A DNA stretch of 64,000 nt from Pholiota molesta (GCA_014925825.1 JACGCK010000030.1:124001-188000), one strand, 5' to 3'; positions 10,974 to 23,844 are shown, counted from the stretch's first letter. The notes: generated by a model from the sequence alone, not told the origin. Numbers and translations: made by a program.

Positions 10974-13671
10974 TGGATCGACCTCAGCTGCCGCAGAATG
11001 TCGCTTTTATAATGCCCATTGAGAGTCCTTCCTCAGGGGGTGATGTTGCGGCGTTATTCTCAAGCTTCTACTACCAACCTCCGAGAGGAAATTGGGAGGT
11101 TATGCCGGAGAGATGGCGAGCAGCGCTTGGTGCAAAGCGTGGGCGATTGTAATTTGGGCTGGGAGCAAGCCATAAACCCGAAAATTCGCCTTAAGTTTCA
11201 GTTCCTTTCGTAATGAACACCTGCTAGTTTACATTATTATAGGTTAGGAGCCATCGCTGAAGAAAGGGAATCGGATTCAACTTCATGAATGCCGCGGCAT
11301 TCTAATTTGATCTTCAAGTCGATCTCTGAATAGCCTTTTCATTTCCTTTTCAAGCTGGCAGCGGCCTATATCAATGCCGGCTCCGCTATGGCCCGGGGAA
11401 ATATGAACAGTAATCTATGCGAGTGGCATTACATCGAAGCACCCTGGCGAACATGCGCCGCCGACAACTTCCCTCTTGATCATAGCAGCAGGCCCAACGT
11501 ATATGCTTTTCTCTGCATCGCAGTAGCTGATGGATAAAAGGTTACAGTTGATGATCGCGGGGTGTACTAGCCGTCCAACTACTGACCCCATATGTTCTAG
11601 GAAAAAAATCGGATGTTCTTGATATATCAACCGTTTCAACAACTTTAGACACTGCACGGACGCCGTACTAACGGACTTGACTGAGTGCAGGATTCAACGG
11701 CTTAAACTTGAATCTGAGCGATGACTCTTATAAAAGCAACTTCCGAGTCCGAGCTAAGAAGTGGAGTAGATTCAAGTTGGACTCATTGGAATTAAAACGG
11801 ATCGACTACGTTAATAAGCAGCTCAGGTAGATACATATAGTAAATACCTCGCAAGCTGTTGCTTAGAGGGAGGAAAGATACAGCAATTTGGCATCGGTGT
11901 CACTGCCGTGAACTTCAAAGACGACTTGTACTAGTACCACTGACTCTCATGCATCATGTTGGATCATCATGTTGTGGCCAGTGACACCACTTCGAAACAC
12001 TGGAAGCCATTCTTGTGGCTTTATGCCCTTTGCCCCTTATCTCACAGTGCATACCACGAGTTACATATCTAGTTCACACATAAATCATTTATCCTAGGTA
12101 TTATCACTGTCTCAGCCTCCAGATGACGACGAGATGCAATTGCTTGAGGCGTTGCCACCTGTGATACCACATAGACATAACTATTACTTAAATGTGTAAT
12201 ACCACAGGTCTTAAACAATATTGTGCAGTAACTGCAGGCGTGAAACCCCAACCCAACCCTAGCCCTGAGATCCTTCTGTTCACCTTTGTCGTAGTCTCTC
12301 CTTGTAATCTCCAGCGTTCGCAACGAAGAGGAAACGGCTTGTCCACCCTCATAGGCTTTGTGCCGGCATGCTTGGACATTCAAGGATGCATGGATGTCTA
12401 CAGCGTGAATCATGCGCGCTGCATTTAAAGTGCCGGCCCACATCCCTCATCGGAGGGGAGGGGCACACGGCGGAGTGTGGGTGACAGAGCGGTGGTGGCC
12501 ATTTAATCCTAGTGCCGACAGAATCGAAAAAGAGGTGAGCGGGTGACATCGATAGCGGCGCCTGTTGGTTCCACTCAATGACTTAGTACTAAAAGCTATG
12601 ACTCTTGCCCATCTATCACTTTGAATGCTACCACTATCGCGGTTTTAGGATAGGACACTGGGTGCAAACCGGCCGACTTTCAAGTTGATTGGCAATCAAT
12701 CCTTTATCCTATTGGATTTCCGAGCTCAGATCGATATTTAGACTGAGAAAACTTGAATGCCACAAAAGCGACTAGGATGGTGCCAATGGGCGACTGCTAG
12801 CATGATAGAACCTGTCAGTGACACTCAGTTGAGGTATCATATGGAAACCCTACCGTGACCGAGGATCCTTGGAGGATCCTGGAACTTGTCCTGATCAAAA
12901 AAAATGAATGTATCTTGTAAAATAGAGATCATCTTCCAGTTTCAGAATATGTGCTTCTCTGAGTGGATACCAGCGTAGTTCTGCCGCAATGACCTGACAA
13001 TCACAAACATATCTCAAACCTCGGCGCTAATTCGTGACATTCTCACTCCTGATTGGCTGCAATGGCCACACCTCAGGCTATGTAGTAGTATTGAAGTAGG
13101 AGTCTGATCCGTCCAAGAGGCTACGTCACTGTCGGAGCGGCCCGGCTGAAATACGTTGGCCCTACGCCGGCCAGAAACCTTCTGAGTTCTCAGCGTTTCA
13201 GATTCCGCCTGATGTGTGTCTTCCCCAAGGGACATCAGCTTGCGAAGAACCTGCCGCCAGTGGCAGGCGCCGGAACAGCTGGCCTTTGCGCGCCGTCGGC
13301 CGGGACTCCTTGCCATTTAATCATGATGGGCCTGCCAGTGTTTACTAACTCTAGAACTTGAACTGCCGTCACCGTCGGACGTTCATTGCCTTCAAGATAA
13401 CTTGAACTTGAAACTTCAAGGCGTCGTCAGCTTGAAGCTACAGTCCAAATTCCAGTTTTGAACTCACGCGGCCCAGGCCACGGCGTTCCAGACATCATTC
13501 TCAGGACGCCAACGCCGTGGAAAACCCAGGGAACTAGTTACTAGTACTAGTAGTATCGATCAGCCGCTTTGACTCCCAACTTTCTGAGGCCCCACTGCCA
13601 GTGATTCGCCGCCAGTCAGAGCTGTTGGCGTTGACCTGCCCCAAGCATCTGCTCTGAGTCTTTCAAGAAGA
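10974..13671. other. Intergenic stretch with one dispersed motif copy
   Basis: A short open frame at 11,415-11,657 (minus) has no supporting exon. The only recognisable element is the motif at 12,432, listed separately. Nothing else is seen. Confidence 0.5.
12432..12472 (+). repeat. Solitary copy of the ~40-bp CCGGCCCACATCCCTC motif
   Basis: Begins GCCGGCCCACATCCCTC and ends GGGGCACACGGCG, the same order as the copies at 21-27 kb, with CATCGG replacing CGTTGG in the centre. It lies 7-14 kb from the other copies and is flanked by CATTTAAAGTGCC and CCATTTAATCCTAGTGCC. The latter recalls GCCATTTAGTGCCG at 19,490, so this may be a small relict of the same repeat family. Confidence 0.75.
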
Positions 13672-14486
13672 ATGGACTTTTTCATGTCTATCCTCCTTGC
13701 CATCGTCCCAAGCCTGAATCATGGTCATCGAGGAGATGCCCTTTCGCCGATGGAGCCGGATCCCCCTTTAACAGCTTGTGCAGACCACACCCCGCCTTTG
13801 CTTGCGCCGCTGGCGCTGGGCAATTGCAGCGACAACTCCGGCTCTGGCCCTCTCTCGCAGACGCACCAAAGTTTGCGGCGATCTCATTCATACGAACGTG
13901 GCCAAGAAAGCGAAGCACCTTCTCCGGACAGACGGGCCCTTTCTGAGCGCAATTTTACGACTTTGCATGTGATTGAGTACCTTCAGAGCCTTGCGGCTGC
14001 CCCCATCATCAAGCCGCCGTCACTATCTCTCAGCCAACATGATTATTTGCCACCTTCGCCATCCATTTCAAATCAATCACTTCTCGAAGAAAATGACCTC
14101 TCACCACCGATTCTAACGCTTCAAGAAGATTCCGCTATTCATTTCGAGGACGGACCCGATCTGGCCCAGAAAGGCGCAAATCCTGGCTTAGAAATTACGG
14201 CCCCCTTTCCTCCGATGGAGTTGGGCTTATCTTGGAACAAATCAGACGCCCTCGCAGCGACATGCACCCGGCACATTCATCATCTTCCCAGGTGCTTGCT
14301 CCTCCCCCGATCAGGAACGCAGTTGGCAACAGCATATCTTCTTCGACCCTTCTTACGACGGAGCTGTCGACCATAGGAGATGGCGTACGCACAACCTACA
14401 GGACCATCTGTGAGGTACGGCCCTCCGTCATTCATGAAAGTCATTTCCCATGTAGTGATGCACGTACAGAAGCACCGGCATCTGAC

Positions 14487-17400
14487 AAGGCGTCAGCCTT
14501 GTCTGTTAATATTATGCATGAAATTGTGGGAGTTGCCCGGATAAAAATATTGCATCCAGAGTGGGAACTGCCAGGGCGCAGCCACCTCACCTAGCTGGCT
14601 TTGAATATTTTCCGCTCATTTCTGGTCTCTCTGCTGCTCACTAGTGGCAGTGCTACCTCGACACCATGCTCAACAGTGTCAAGCAGTGCTCGACACCATT
14701 GTCAGGGTCATCCCAAAAAGGAAGCCATCAAAAATTTTCCAAAAGAAGAATGACAAATTTGTAAGCTGTTTTTCCCCATCATTTGTCAGCACCTCAGCAT
14801 CTATCATTAGATTTGACCCATTTTGGGACTTTCTGCTCATTGGCCCATCAAATATGCCATCAAGGACCAAACACATGACCTGGTACCTAACCACATGACC
14901 ACACATGACTGCAAATGAGGCAGGGACCCTCCTAGGGGTGGGAAATGCCTAAAATAGCATTTTCCCAATATCATTGGAAATGCACCTGGGTAGCTGGTGC
15001 ACCCTATATGGGAGCCACTGAGACCATATTATACCAAAAGACGCGGAATTAAATTCTAAATCCACCTGTGAAAGAATCATAGTGATAGCTTCATTGGTTC
15101 GGGCCCTAGAAGCGAATTGCTATTTGGAATAAATAAGCGCACGCATTGATGGCTGCTTTCCTCCGCAACCGCTGGGTCGTTTTCCATGATCAAAGCTGCT
15201 GTCTGTAGGTATTAAAAGTGCGCTTCGAACGCGTTCTTGAACATAATTTTACGTCCGTTCCTCGCTCCGTAAAACGCTCCGGATATATTTGCGCTCACAC
15301 CGCATTAGCGCCGGCTACGCTTCCATAATTTGCGCGCATATTATATCATAAAATAGGTTAATAAAACACCTTTCTAACGGTACCCTACTCGTGTTGATTG
15401 GACAACTCTCCGAGGCCCTATAAAGGAAATGGTCGTTTGTGAATAGAATATTAACCGCGGATCGCGCTGGAACGCGCGTAGGTACGTTGGATTCTCCTGA
15501 ATTTACCGGATTTAACGACACCCTGATTATAGGGATCAGAGGCCGGGAAAGCACTGAACTGGACATGGGGATGGGCTGGATATTGCTCTGCTGGCCGGAA
15601 AATGCTATTTTTAGCGCTGCCGAGCGCGGCCCCACCCAATCCGGGCATGAAATGGTGGCACTCTCCCCCTCCCCCTCATATTGGAAATTCATTTCCTCCC
15701 TCAATTCCTATGCAATTACTTCGTTCTTTTTTCTAATATTTAATATAAATATGTTACTATGCGCCTATAGCATTTATACACCACTATAATACATGCAGCA
15801 TTTGTTATTTCGATATCTCTGTATTTTGGACACTGCATTTGGAGTTTTCACTGTAGTTATGATGCTTATTGGCACATATAGAGCGGTAGAAAGCTAGAGG
15901 CAAGTACCTACTACAATTTCTGGTAGTTTAAAAGTTACCTGGATCTTTTCCTATAGCTCCACACCCATGAAGAGAGACATCACTGTATATACTCCTTGAT
16001 AAATACATATCTCAGCCAATACTGTAGCTATAACCAAGTTCAAGCAACCATTAGAGTATTAGACATGTCTTCTTTCGTTCTGCCACTCAACAATTCTCTT
16101 CTCAATGCATTTTATTGGCCATATGACAAGAATAGTTAAATATAGCAGAAATAGAGGTATTCTGCCTATAGCAATTCACATAACCATTCTAAAATTCTGT
16201 AGAGCTGGGATATTATAGCTCTCATCAATATCTACGATTAGAGATAGGCCGGAAAGAATTAGAGTGAGTGAGTGGGAAGATATGGTGGAAACATTCTACT
16301 GAAACATGATTTAAACATGTCTATGATAAGTAACATAGATAGCCTTGACCTAGTCCGATGTTTTGAGTACTAATTCCACCATATATTTCCACACACTTAC
16401 TCTATTTCCTTCCGGCCTATCTTGAATTGAAGGTATTAATGAGAGCTATAACATCCTACCTCCATTGAATTTTAGAGTGCTTATGTGAATTGCTATAGGC
16501 CAAATACCTCTATTTCTGCTATATCTCAGCATTCTTGTCATATGACCAATGAAATGCTCTGAGAAGAGAATCTTGAGTAATAGAAGTAAAGAAGACATGT
16601 CTAATATTCTAATGCATGCTTTACTTGTTATAGCTACAGTATTGGTTGAGATATGGATTTATCAAGAGGATATACAGTAATGTCTCTCTTTATGGGTATG
16701 GAGCTATAGGACAGTATCCAGGTAGCTTTTAAACTACCAGGAGTTGTAGTAGATACTTACCTCTAGCTTTCTACCGCTCTATATGTGCCAATAAGCATCA
16801 TAACTACAGTGAAAACTCCAAATGCAGTGTCCAAAATACAGAGATATCGAAATAACAAATGCTGCATGTATTATAGTGGTGTATAAATGCTATAGGCGCA
16901 TAGTAACATATTTATATTAAATATTAGAAAAAAGAACGAAGTAATTGCATAGGAATTGAGGGAGGAAATGAATTTCCAATATGAGGGGGAGGGGGAGAGT
17001 GCCACCATTTCATGCCCGGATTGGGTGGGGCCGCGCTCGGCAGCGCTAAAAATAGCATTTTCCGGCCAGCAGAGCAATATCCAGCCCATCCCCATGTCCA
17101 GTTCAGTGCTTTCCCGGCCTCTGATCCCTATAATCAGGGTGTCGTTAAATCCGGTAAATTCAGGAGAATCCAACGTACCTACGCGCGTTCCAGCGCGATC
17201 CGCGGTTAATATTCTATTCACAAACGACCATTTCCTTTATAGGGCCTCGGAGAGTTGTCCAATCAACACGAGTAGGGTACCGTTAGAAAGGTGTTTTATT
17301 AACCTATTTTATGATATAATATGCGCGCAAATTATGGAAGCGTAGCCGGCGCTAATGCGGTGTGAGCGCAAATATATCCGGAGCGTTTTACGGAGCGAGG

Positions 17401-18193
17401 AACGGACGTAAAATTATGTTCAAGAACGCGTTCGAAGCGCACTTTTAATACCTACAGACAGCAGCTTTGATCATGGAAAACGACCCAGCGGTTGCGGAGG
17501 AAAGCAGCCATCAATGCGTGCGCTTATTTATTCCAAATAGCAATTCGCTTCTAGGGCCCGAACCAATGAAGCTATCACTATGATTCTTTCACAGGTGGAT
17601 TTAGAATTTAATTCCGCGTCTTTTGGTATAATATGGTCTCAGTGGCTCCCATATAGGGTGCACCAGCTACCCAGGTGCATTTCCAATGATATTGGGAAAA
17701 TGCTATTTTAGGCATTTCCCACCCCTAGGAGGGTCCCTGCCTCATTTGCAGTCATGTGTGGTCATGTGGTTAGGTACCAGGTCATGTGTTTGGTCCTTGA
17801 TGGCATATTTGATGGGCCAATGAGCAGAAAGTCCCAAAATGGGTCAAATCTAATGATAGATGCTGAGGTGCTGACAAATGATGGGGAAAAACAGCTTACA
17901 AATTTGTCATTCTTCTTTTGGAAAATTTTTGATGGCTTCCTTTTTGGGATGACCCTGACAATGGTGTCGAGCACTGCTCGACACTATTGAGCACAGTGTT
18001 GAGCACTGGAGCAGAGTGGGCAGCAGGAGCACATCCACTGACCACCATAGACCACTGGCCTAACGTGGAAAATCTTCAGACTCAGCTTGGTGGAGTGGCT
18101 GCGCCCTGGCAGTTCCCACTCTGGATGCAATATTTTTATCCGGGCAACTGCCACAATTTCATGCATGAGACTAGCAGACACTGGTGAAGGCGT
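14487..18193. repeat. 7-bp target-site duplication AAGGCGT
   Basis: AAGGCGT at 14487-14493 and again at 18187-18193 directly bounds the palindromic element. It would be 8 bp with one mismatch if the next base is counted. Confidence 0.75.
14494..18186. mobile_element. 3.7-kb foldback (long inverted-repeat) element
   Basis: The two halves are inverted copies of about 1.8 kb around a spacer of roughly 80 bp near 16,295-16,372. Identity is zoned. The outer ends (left to about 14,680, right from about 17,985) have diverged. The middle of each arm (about 14,690-15,898 and 16,763-17,975) looks identical, and the inner 400-500 bp has diverged clearly. Arm termini begin CAGCCTTGTCTG on the left and, read inward on the other strand, CACCAGTGTCTG on the right. 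Both continue ATGCATGAAATTGTGG, GTTGCCCGGATAAAAATATT and GCATCCAGAGTGGG. Open frames of 116-129 codons occur as mirror pairs (for example 15439-15789 and 16871-17221). They are broken in the 28-kb copy, so I treat them as chance frames and the element as non-autonomous. A degraded copy lies at 26,974-29,494. Confidence 0.85.
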
Positions 18194-18631
18194 TCTATAC
18201 CGTTCTCTTCTCTCTCGCCTGAGCAGCTGGAGATACATTTTGCGGCCGCCGTCGACGCAAAAAATGCCCTACGATTGCGAAAATCGGTGGTAGCCGTTGA
18301 TATAAGCGATAGCTTGGAACAGCTCCTTCCAAAGCTAGCAATGTATGAAGAAGATGGGCAGATTGTTAAATCCGCCTTTCAGGACATCGACCTAATCAAG
18401 GAGGAGTGCAAGCGCAGAAAGTTATCGCCGAACTTTTTCGCTCTAGAAAATTTTCGCGAGATACTTCCCTCGCATACGCCATCGGTAATAGAGATGCATC
18501 GCAAACTATTCTCTTCCATGCAAAACGTATTGGAACACAGGGTTGGTGCTCAGCGGACTGCAGCGCAATTTTTAAAAGATCCACTGGCACTCAAAGAGCG
18601 CCGTTTGCCCCATTTGACATGCCAGCGCTAG

Positions 18632-19321
18632 ATCACCCATCTAGCTTTTCTACTCTGTAACGTACCCTTCCTTTTGTTTGCTGTAGGGCAGCGCATCACT
18701 CATTACTTTTTCTTGCCAGCACAGACCCCATCCTATTAGGGCAACCGCAGCCATGTGTGCTGGAGCTTTCTACTTAGCTGCCCACGCCCTTCCAGTGCTT
18801 TTGGCCTTGGTGGCTTCATGCGCTTTCATTTATTTTAGAGCATTTTCCTCCCTCTCTTGGACCCAAATCAATGTGCTTTTAGCATTTCAGCCTCCAAATC
18901 TGCTGTATGTAGCAACATATTTATCATCCTGCACCAATTGCATTATTTTCACACATACAACCCTGCCGCACATTATCATGATACGGTACTCTCTATTTAT
19001 CATTGAAATATTGGAAAACTCAGTCACATCCGAGTCAGCGCATCGTTATATGATGAGTGCAGTGCACTGGGTTTGTTGCCGAGCATGGTGACTCGGTGAG
19101 CTGCACCGTCGTGCCCAACGCAGCGATCATAGGGTGAGCGTCTTTGTCTTCGTCATGCGCGATGTTGTTAGTGTGAAGCCATTCGTTCCTCCGGGGTGCT
19201 CAATGCAGGAGGCGAGCTGTGAGGACAGGCGCATCCAGCGATGTGAGGAGCTGCGGGGCCAGGCGGCCATCGAAGACACGCCGACGGAGGGAGGCAGTCG
19301 TTGTCCAGCTTGGGGGTGGCT
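18632..19321. other. Intergenic stretch
   Basis: One open frame at 18,753-19,091 (plus) encodes a hydrophobic run but has no splice partners or recognisable domain. Nothing else supported. Confidence 0.4.
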
Positions 19322-21400
19322 TCAGCCATAGACGCTAGATTTCTATATGAAACCCTGGTAGTTACCTAGTAGCAGTGATAAACCCTCACCGGGAGTTACC
19401 TAGAGGGTCTTTGAGCAACGGGATTGGCTGATGCTGTAGGGGGAGGCGGGAGGGGCTGTAGGTCACATGTGGGTGAGCGGGTGATGCCATTTAGTGCCGA
19501 GGATGCCGTGGGGGGTGGCGGGATGGGTACAGATACGTAGGGCGCTGTGGATGGCGGTGGGGCGGGGGCGGGCGCTTGGGGCTGCAGCCTAACACATGTA
19601 AACAACGCCGGATTTGATGCTCGGGGGGCCGCGCTCGCTGTAGGGCGGCGTCGGGGGCGTTTTTGAGCGGGAAAAAAAGGCGGTATGTATATAAATAATA
19701 TATGCACCTAATGCCACCGTTTGCGCGCCTAGGGGAGGGCGGGAAGGGGTGGATTCGGAGGGGGGCTTATGGATGACGTTTGGGATCAATTAAATCAATT
19801 CTATTATTGGCATCAGATGACGCACTTAATTAATCCATATCTATCATTGGCTTCGGATGACGCACTGATTATTGGACATGGGGGGCACTGCCTAACATAT
19901 ACAAACATCGCTACGCGCGATGCTCGGGTGCCGTGCTCGCCGCAGGGTGGCGTCGGGCGGATTTTTGGGCGGGAAAAAAATTTAATATATAGATTATATT
20001 ATCTAAGTTGAATACAATACGTGGGGGCGAGCGAGTGGAGGGGCGGGCAATTGCTTGCGCCCTGCTCCCCCCTGCCGACCTCGCTCGCGCCCGTATCCCA
20101 TGCATGGCCCTGCCTATACCCGCTGGCAGCCGCTACCTCCGCCGCCGCCGTCGTCATCAGCCATCATGCTTGCTTGGGCCGTTGTTGTCCTCGGTGGTCG
20201 GCGTCGTGCTGGCCTCGTTGGCCGTCCGTCATCCTTGCTGGCAGCTGTGCGTGCTTGCTGTCCTCACTGGTGGTTGTCGTCGCTCGTCGTGCTGTCGCTA
20301 GCCGCCGACGTCCTCGCTGGCCATCACGCAGCCATAGACGCTATATTTCTATATCAACAGTGGCTAACTACCCAGTTACAAGGATACATCCCCACCGGAA
20401 GTTACCCAGTGGTCTTTTAGCAGGGGATTTGGTGCTGGTGGCCCGGAAAAGCCGCAGGGGTGTATTAGACACCCAAAAGGGAGTGGGTGATAGTTATTAG
20501 GTGCCGTGTATGCCGAGAGGGGTGGCAGGGATGGTGGGGGCGCCGTGGATGGGGCGGGGGCGGGGCGCGCGCTCGGGGCTGCAGCCTAACACACGTAAAC
20601 AATGCAGGATTTGATGCTCGGGGGGCCGCGCTCGCTGTAGGGCGGCGTCGGGGGCGTTTTTGAGCGGGAAAAAAAGGCGGTATGTATATAAATAATATAC
20701 GCACCTAATGCCACCGTTTGCGCGCCTAGAGGAGGGCGGGAAGGGATGGATTCGGAGGGGGGCTTATGGATGACGTTCGGGATCAATTAAACAAATTCTA
20801 TTATTGGCATCAGATGACGCACTTGTTATTGCGCCCGCGACGTTCGGGATCAATTAATCCATATGATTGGGACCCGTTGCCGGCGTGGGAGGCACTACCT
20901 AACATTTACAAACATCGCCGAGCGCGATGCTCGGGTGCCGCGCTCGCTGTAGGGCGGCATCGGGCGGCGTCGGGCGCATTTTTGGTAGGGAAAAAATATT
21001 ATGTAGATTATATTATATACATTAACTACAGTACGTTGGGGCGAGCGAGTGGAGGAAGAGGGCAATTGCTTGCGCCTGCTCCCCCGCCCCTGCCGACCTC
21101 CCCTTTGCCGCGCCTCGCTCGTGCCCGTATCCCATGCATGACCCTACCCATGCTCGCTGGCCGCCGCCACCTCCGCGGCCGCCGTCATCAGCAGCCGTCA
21201 TCCTTGCTTGGGCCGTTGTCGTTCTCGATGGTCAGCGCCGTGCTGGCCTCGTTGGCCGTCCGTCGAACTCGATGGCCACCGTTCGTGCTTGCTGGCCGTC
21301 CGTCGTGCTTGCTGGCCGCCGTTCGTGGTCGCTGTCCTCGCTGGTGGTCGCCGGCGCTCATCGTGCTGTCGCTAGCCGCTGACGTCCTCGCTGGCCATAG
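19322..21400 (+). repeat. ~1-kb direct duplication inside the GC-rich complex
   Basis: Two units of about 1 kb follow each other, the second starting near 20,330. Shared landmarks are a CAGCCATAGACGCTA start, AGTTACCYAGTRG words, GGGCTGCAGCCTAACACA (19,580 and 20,577), GCGGGAAAAAAAGGCGGTAT (19,660 and 20,667), GGGGGGCTTATGGATGACGTT (19,769 and 20,759) and a CCCGTATCCCATGCATG block (20,090 and 21,125). A shorter inverted copy lies at about 24,365-24,830. Confidence 0.8.
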
Positions 21401-22049
21401 CGTCGCTGCTGGCTGTGACCCTCGCTGGCCGTCGTCATCCTCCGGGGCCGTGGTCGTTGCTGGCCATGGTGGTGGTAATCGATCTAGAGCCGGCCCACAT
21501 CCCTCGTTGGAGGGGAGGGGCACACGGCGAGGGGTAGGTGGGGGCGCTGTCGAGCAGGAGAGCCGGACCATCCCTCCAACGAGGGATGGGAGGGCCCAAA
21601 AAGGGCGACACATCACCTGGAAGGAGGAGGATGTGGTGGTGGTGGTTATAAGGTGGGAGGGGTAGTCGAGGGGTGGCGGTCAGCGCAACGGCGGGGGCGA
21701 GACTCGCCCCTACCCGCTCGCCTGCGCGCCTGCACCCACCCGCCCTCGTTCGCACCCGCGGCCCCTCACGTCCACCCTCCCGCCCCCTGGTCCTCACTCG
21801 CTGTCTGCTGTCCTCCCTAGTGGCGCCGTCCCCGCTAGCTGGCCGCCGTGCTCACTGGCCGCCATGCTCGCTGGTCGGCCGTCCGTCGGTATGGGCAGCC
21901 TCGGCTAGTTACAAAGCCGGCCCACATCCCTCGTTGGAGGGGAGGGGCGCACGGCGACTGGAAGGTGGCGGTGGTCGGCAGGTGGGAGTGGTGGGTGAGC
22001 AGGGGAGGCGGCGGCAGCGAGCACGGTGAGGAGGGTGATAGACGGGTGG

Positions 22050-22120
22050 AAAGCGAAATCAACCAAGATTTGGTTGATTTGGCTTTCAAGCTCCGCTTGA
22101 ATCGATCGGCAATACAATTG
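22050..22120. repeat. Three consecutive hairpins at the left border of core 1
   Basis: In order: ATCAACCA-loop-TGGTTGAT, TCAAGC-TCC-GCTTGA, and CGGCAAT-ACA-ATTGCCG. The same three-hairpin string, with sequence changes, marks the left border of core 2 near 25,420. Confidence 0.8.
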
Positions 22121-22159
22121 CCGGGCGTTTCGCCATTGTCGTCGACGACGATTACGACG

Positions 22160-22790
22160 TCAATAGCTAGTTTAAAATATGATTTCACCATGTATTAACT
22201 TTCTAATAAGTATGTATAATATTAATATAGAATATGAGCGAAAAAGAACCGTTGAAACCATCAATATTCAATATTCTACCAAAACCGTGGTGATCTTCGT
22301 CATTCGGACAGAATGAAGATCGATTTTTTGAAGATGATATACATTAGTTATACCGCTTAAAACAGTGTGAATAGACAGTAGACAGTCTATAGAGCAGTAA
22401 TTAACTTTTTACCGGAGGATATTTCAATGAGGCCATTGGTATCTCGTATTCTAGCAAAACCGTGGTGATCTTCGTCTTAAGAAGATTGGTGTTTTGAGAA
22501 TGTTCTAGATTAGTTATGTTGCTAAAAACAATGTTTATAGACAGTAGATAGTCCATATAGTATATTTTAATTATTTACTGGAGGAGATCTCAATATTAAC
22601 AACTTGTACATCGATTTGCAGTAGGCATTGGTCAAGGAAGTGATAGATTTTTAAAAGATCTCTTGCCTCAAAGTAAGTCAAGTAATATTCTATTGCTTAG
22701 ACCACGATTCCTCGGACCGGAGCACATTGGAAATTTAATATAGTTATTCTAAATTATCCCTGGGTACTTATTTTCTTCATATATCATAAA
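22160..22790. repeat. AT-rich core 1 with two ~175-bp internal repeats
   Basis: A block beginning AAAACCGTGGTGATCTTCG occurs at 22,281 and again at 22,456. Both copies later share ACATTAGTTAT or AGATTAGTTAT and ATAGACAGTAGA words. No gene is seen. The core is followed by a hairpin-forming GATCAACCATGTT palindrome near 22,895. Confidence 0.7.
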
Positions 22791-22892
22791 TTGACGTCGA
22801 CCGGGACGTATTGAACGACGAGCGCGAGTTTGGCAGGTCCCGGGCCGGACGCTCCAGCCAATCGGGTGGTCGCGGGAATCGCCGGCTACAGC

Positions 22893-22922
22893 GATCAACC
22901 ATGTTCAACATGGTTGATTTCA
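22893..22922. repeat. Perfect inverted repeat at the right border of core 1
   Basis: ATCAACCATGTT followed by its reverse complement AACATGGTTGAT. The equivalent site of unit 2 is at about 26,285-26,310. Confidence 0.8.
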
Positions 22923-23389
22923 CTCCTGTACCACCACCACATCCTCGTCGCCTCCCTCTGCGCCGCCTCCCTCCTCCCTCCGCCCTCTCCTCGTTGCTTT
23001 TGCTCGCCGCCGCCCTCGACGACCCAGCCGTGTGCCCCTCCCCTCCAACGAGGGATGTGGGCCGGTTCTGGAATCTGGTACCGCGGGCGACGGGCGTACA
23101 CCACCGCCATCCATCCTCTCTCCCCCTCCTTCGCGCTGCCGCCCTCTCGTGCCCACCCACGTCTCATCGTGTGCCCTCCCCTCCAACGAGGGATGTGGGC
23201 CGGCTCCCTGCAGCGGGACGCCACGGATTCAGCAACGCCCCAAGCACCCAGGCACCCTCACCACCCACTGTTCCCTGTCCCCATCGTTTCTGGCGAGCAC
23301 GACGAGCGCTGACCGCGGCGGAGGACGACCACAGCGCATGACGGATGGCAACCACGCAACGGGCGGCGGGCGGCGACCCAGCCGAGCGA

Positions 23390-23840
23390 CAGACGGCGGG
23401 CAAGCACGACAGCGGGCGAGGACGAAGGTCGGTGAGCACGACAGCGGGCAAGCACGACAGCCGGCAAGCACAACAGCGGGTGAGCACGAAGGACAGCGGG
23501 CAAGCACGACGGCGGGCGAGCACGAAGGACGGGGAGCGCGACAGCTGGCAAGCACGACAGCTGGCGGGCACGACGGCGGGCGAGCACGACGGCGGGCGAG
23601 AACGACGGCGGGCGAGAACGACGGCGAGCGAACAGGACGGCGGGCGAACAGGACAGCCGGCGAGCACGACGGCGGGCGAACAGGACAGCCGGCGAGCACG
23701 ACGGCGGGCGAACAGGACAGCGGGCGAGCACGACGGCGGGCGAACAGGACGGCGGGCGAACAGGACGGCGGGCGAACAGGACGGCGGGCGAACAGGACGG
23801 CGGGCGAACAGGACGGCGGGCGAGCACGACAGGCGCGAGG
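23390..23840. repeat. GC-rich minisatellite, 16-bp core unit
   Basis: Repeats of ACGGCGGGCGAACAGG (16 bp) and variants with GAGCACGAC. At least six near-perfect consecutive units lie at about 23,735-23,825. The 16-bp period makes all three frames open on each strand, which explains the long spurious open frames. Confidence 0.85.
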
Positions 23841-23844
23841 CGGG

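Larger units (their letters stand above)
13672..18631 (+). pseudogene. Unrecognised gene split by a palindromic element
   Basis: The left part opens at 13672 (MDFFMSILLAIVPSLNHG, possibly a signal peptide) and is Ser/Pro-rich. Near 14,225 the best coding frame appears to shift, and the original frame has a TAG at 14,374-14,376. After that stop the original frame is open again to 14,493, where a 3.7 kb element sits. Removing the element and one copy of its 7-bp target repeat joins this frame directly to the right-hand frame at 18,194, which continues (PEQLEIHFAAAVDAKNALRL, then AVDISDSLEQLLPKLAMYEE) to a stop at 18,631. So the gene predates the insertion and is now disrupted, with extra frame damage or an unrecognised intron in the left part. 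No family identified. Confidence 0.6.
21489..23203. repeat. ~40-bp motif copies in unit 1
   Basis: Plus-oriented copies at 21489-21529 and 21916-21956 lie left of the AT core. Minus-oriented copies at about 23027-23065 and 23168-23203 lie right of it. Shared words are GCCGGCCCACATCCCTC, GTTGGAGGGGAGGGG and CACACGGC. A related hairpin form, CATCCCTC-CAAC-GAGGGATG, is at 21569-21588. Confidence 0.85.

Noticed and set aside
15315..17345. Mirrored 116- and 129-codon open frames in the palindrome
   Set aside because: Both strands are equally open, no known domain is present, and the homologous frames are broken in the copy at 28 kb.
14494..18186. Palindrome as a pure assembly artefact
   Set aside because: The second copy at 27-29.5 kb has the same head-to-head plan with independent mutations, the arms are not identical throughout, and a target duplication flanks the element.
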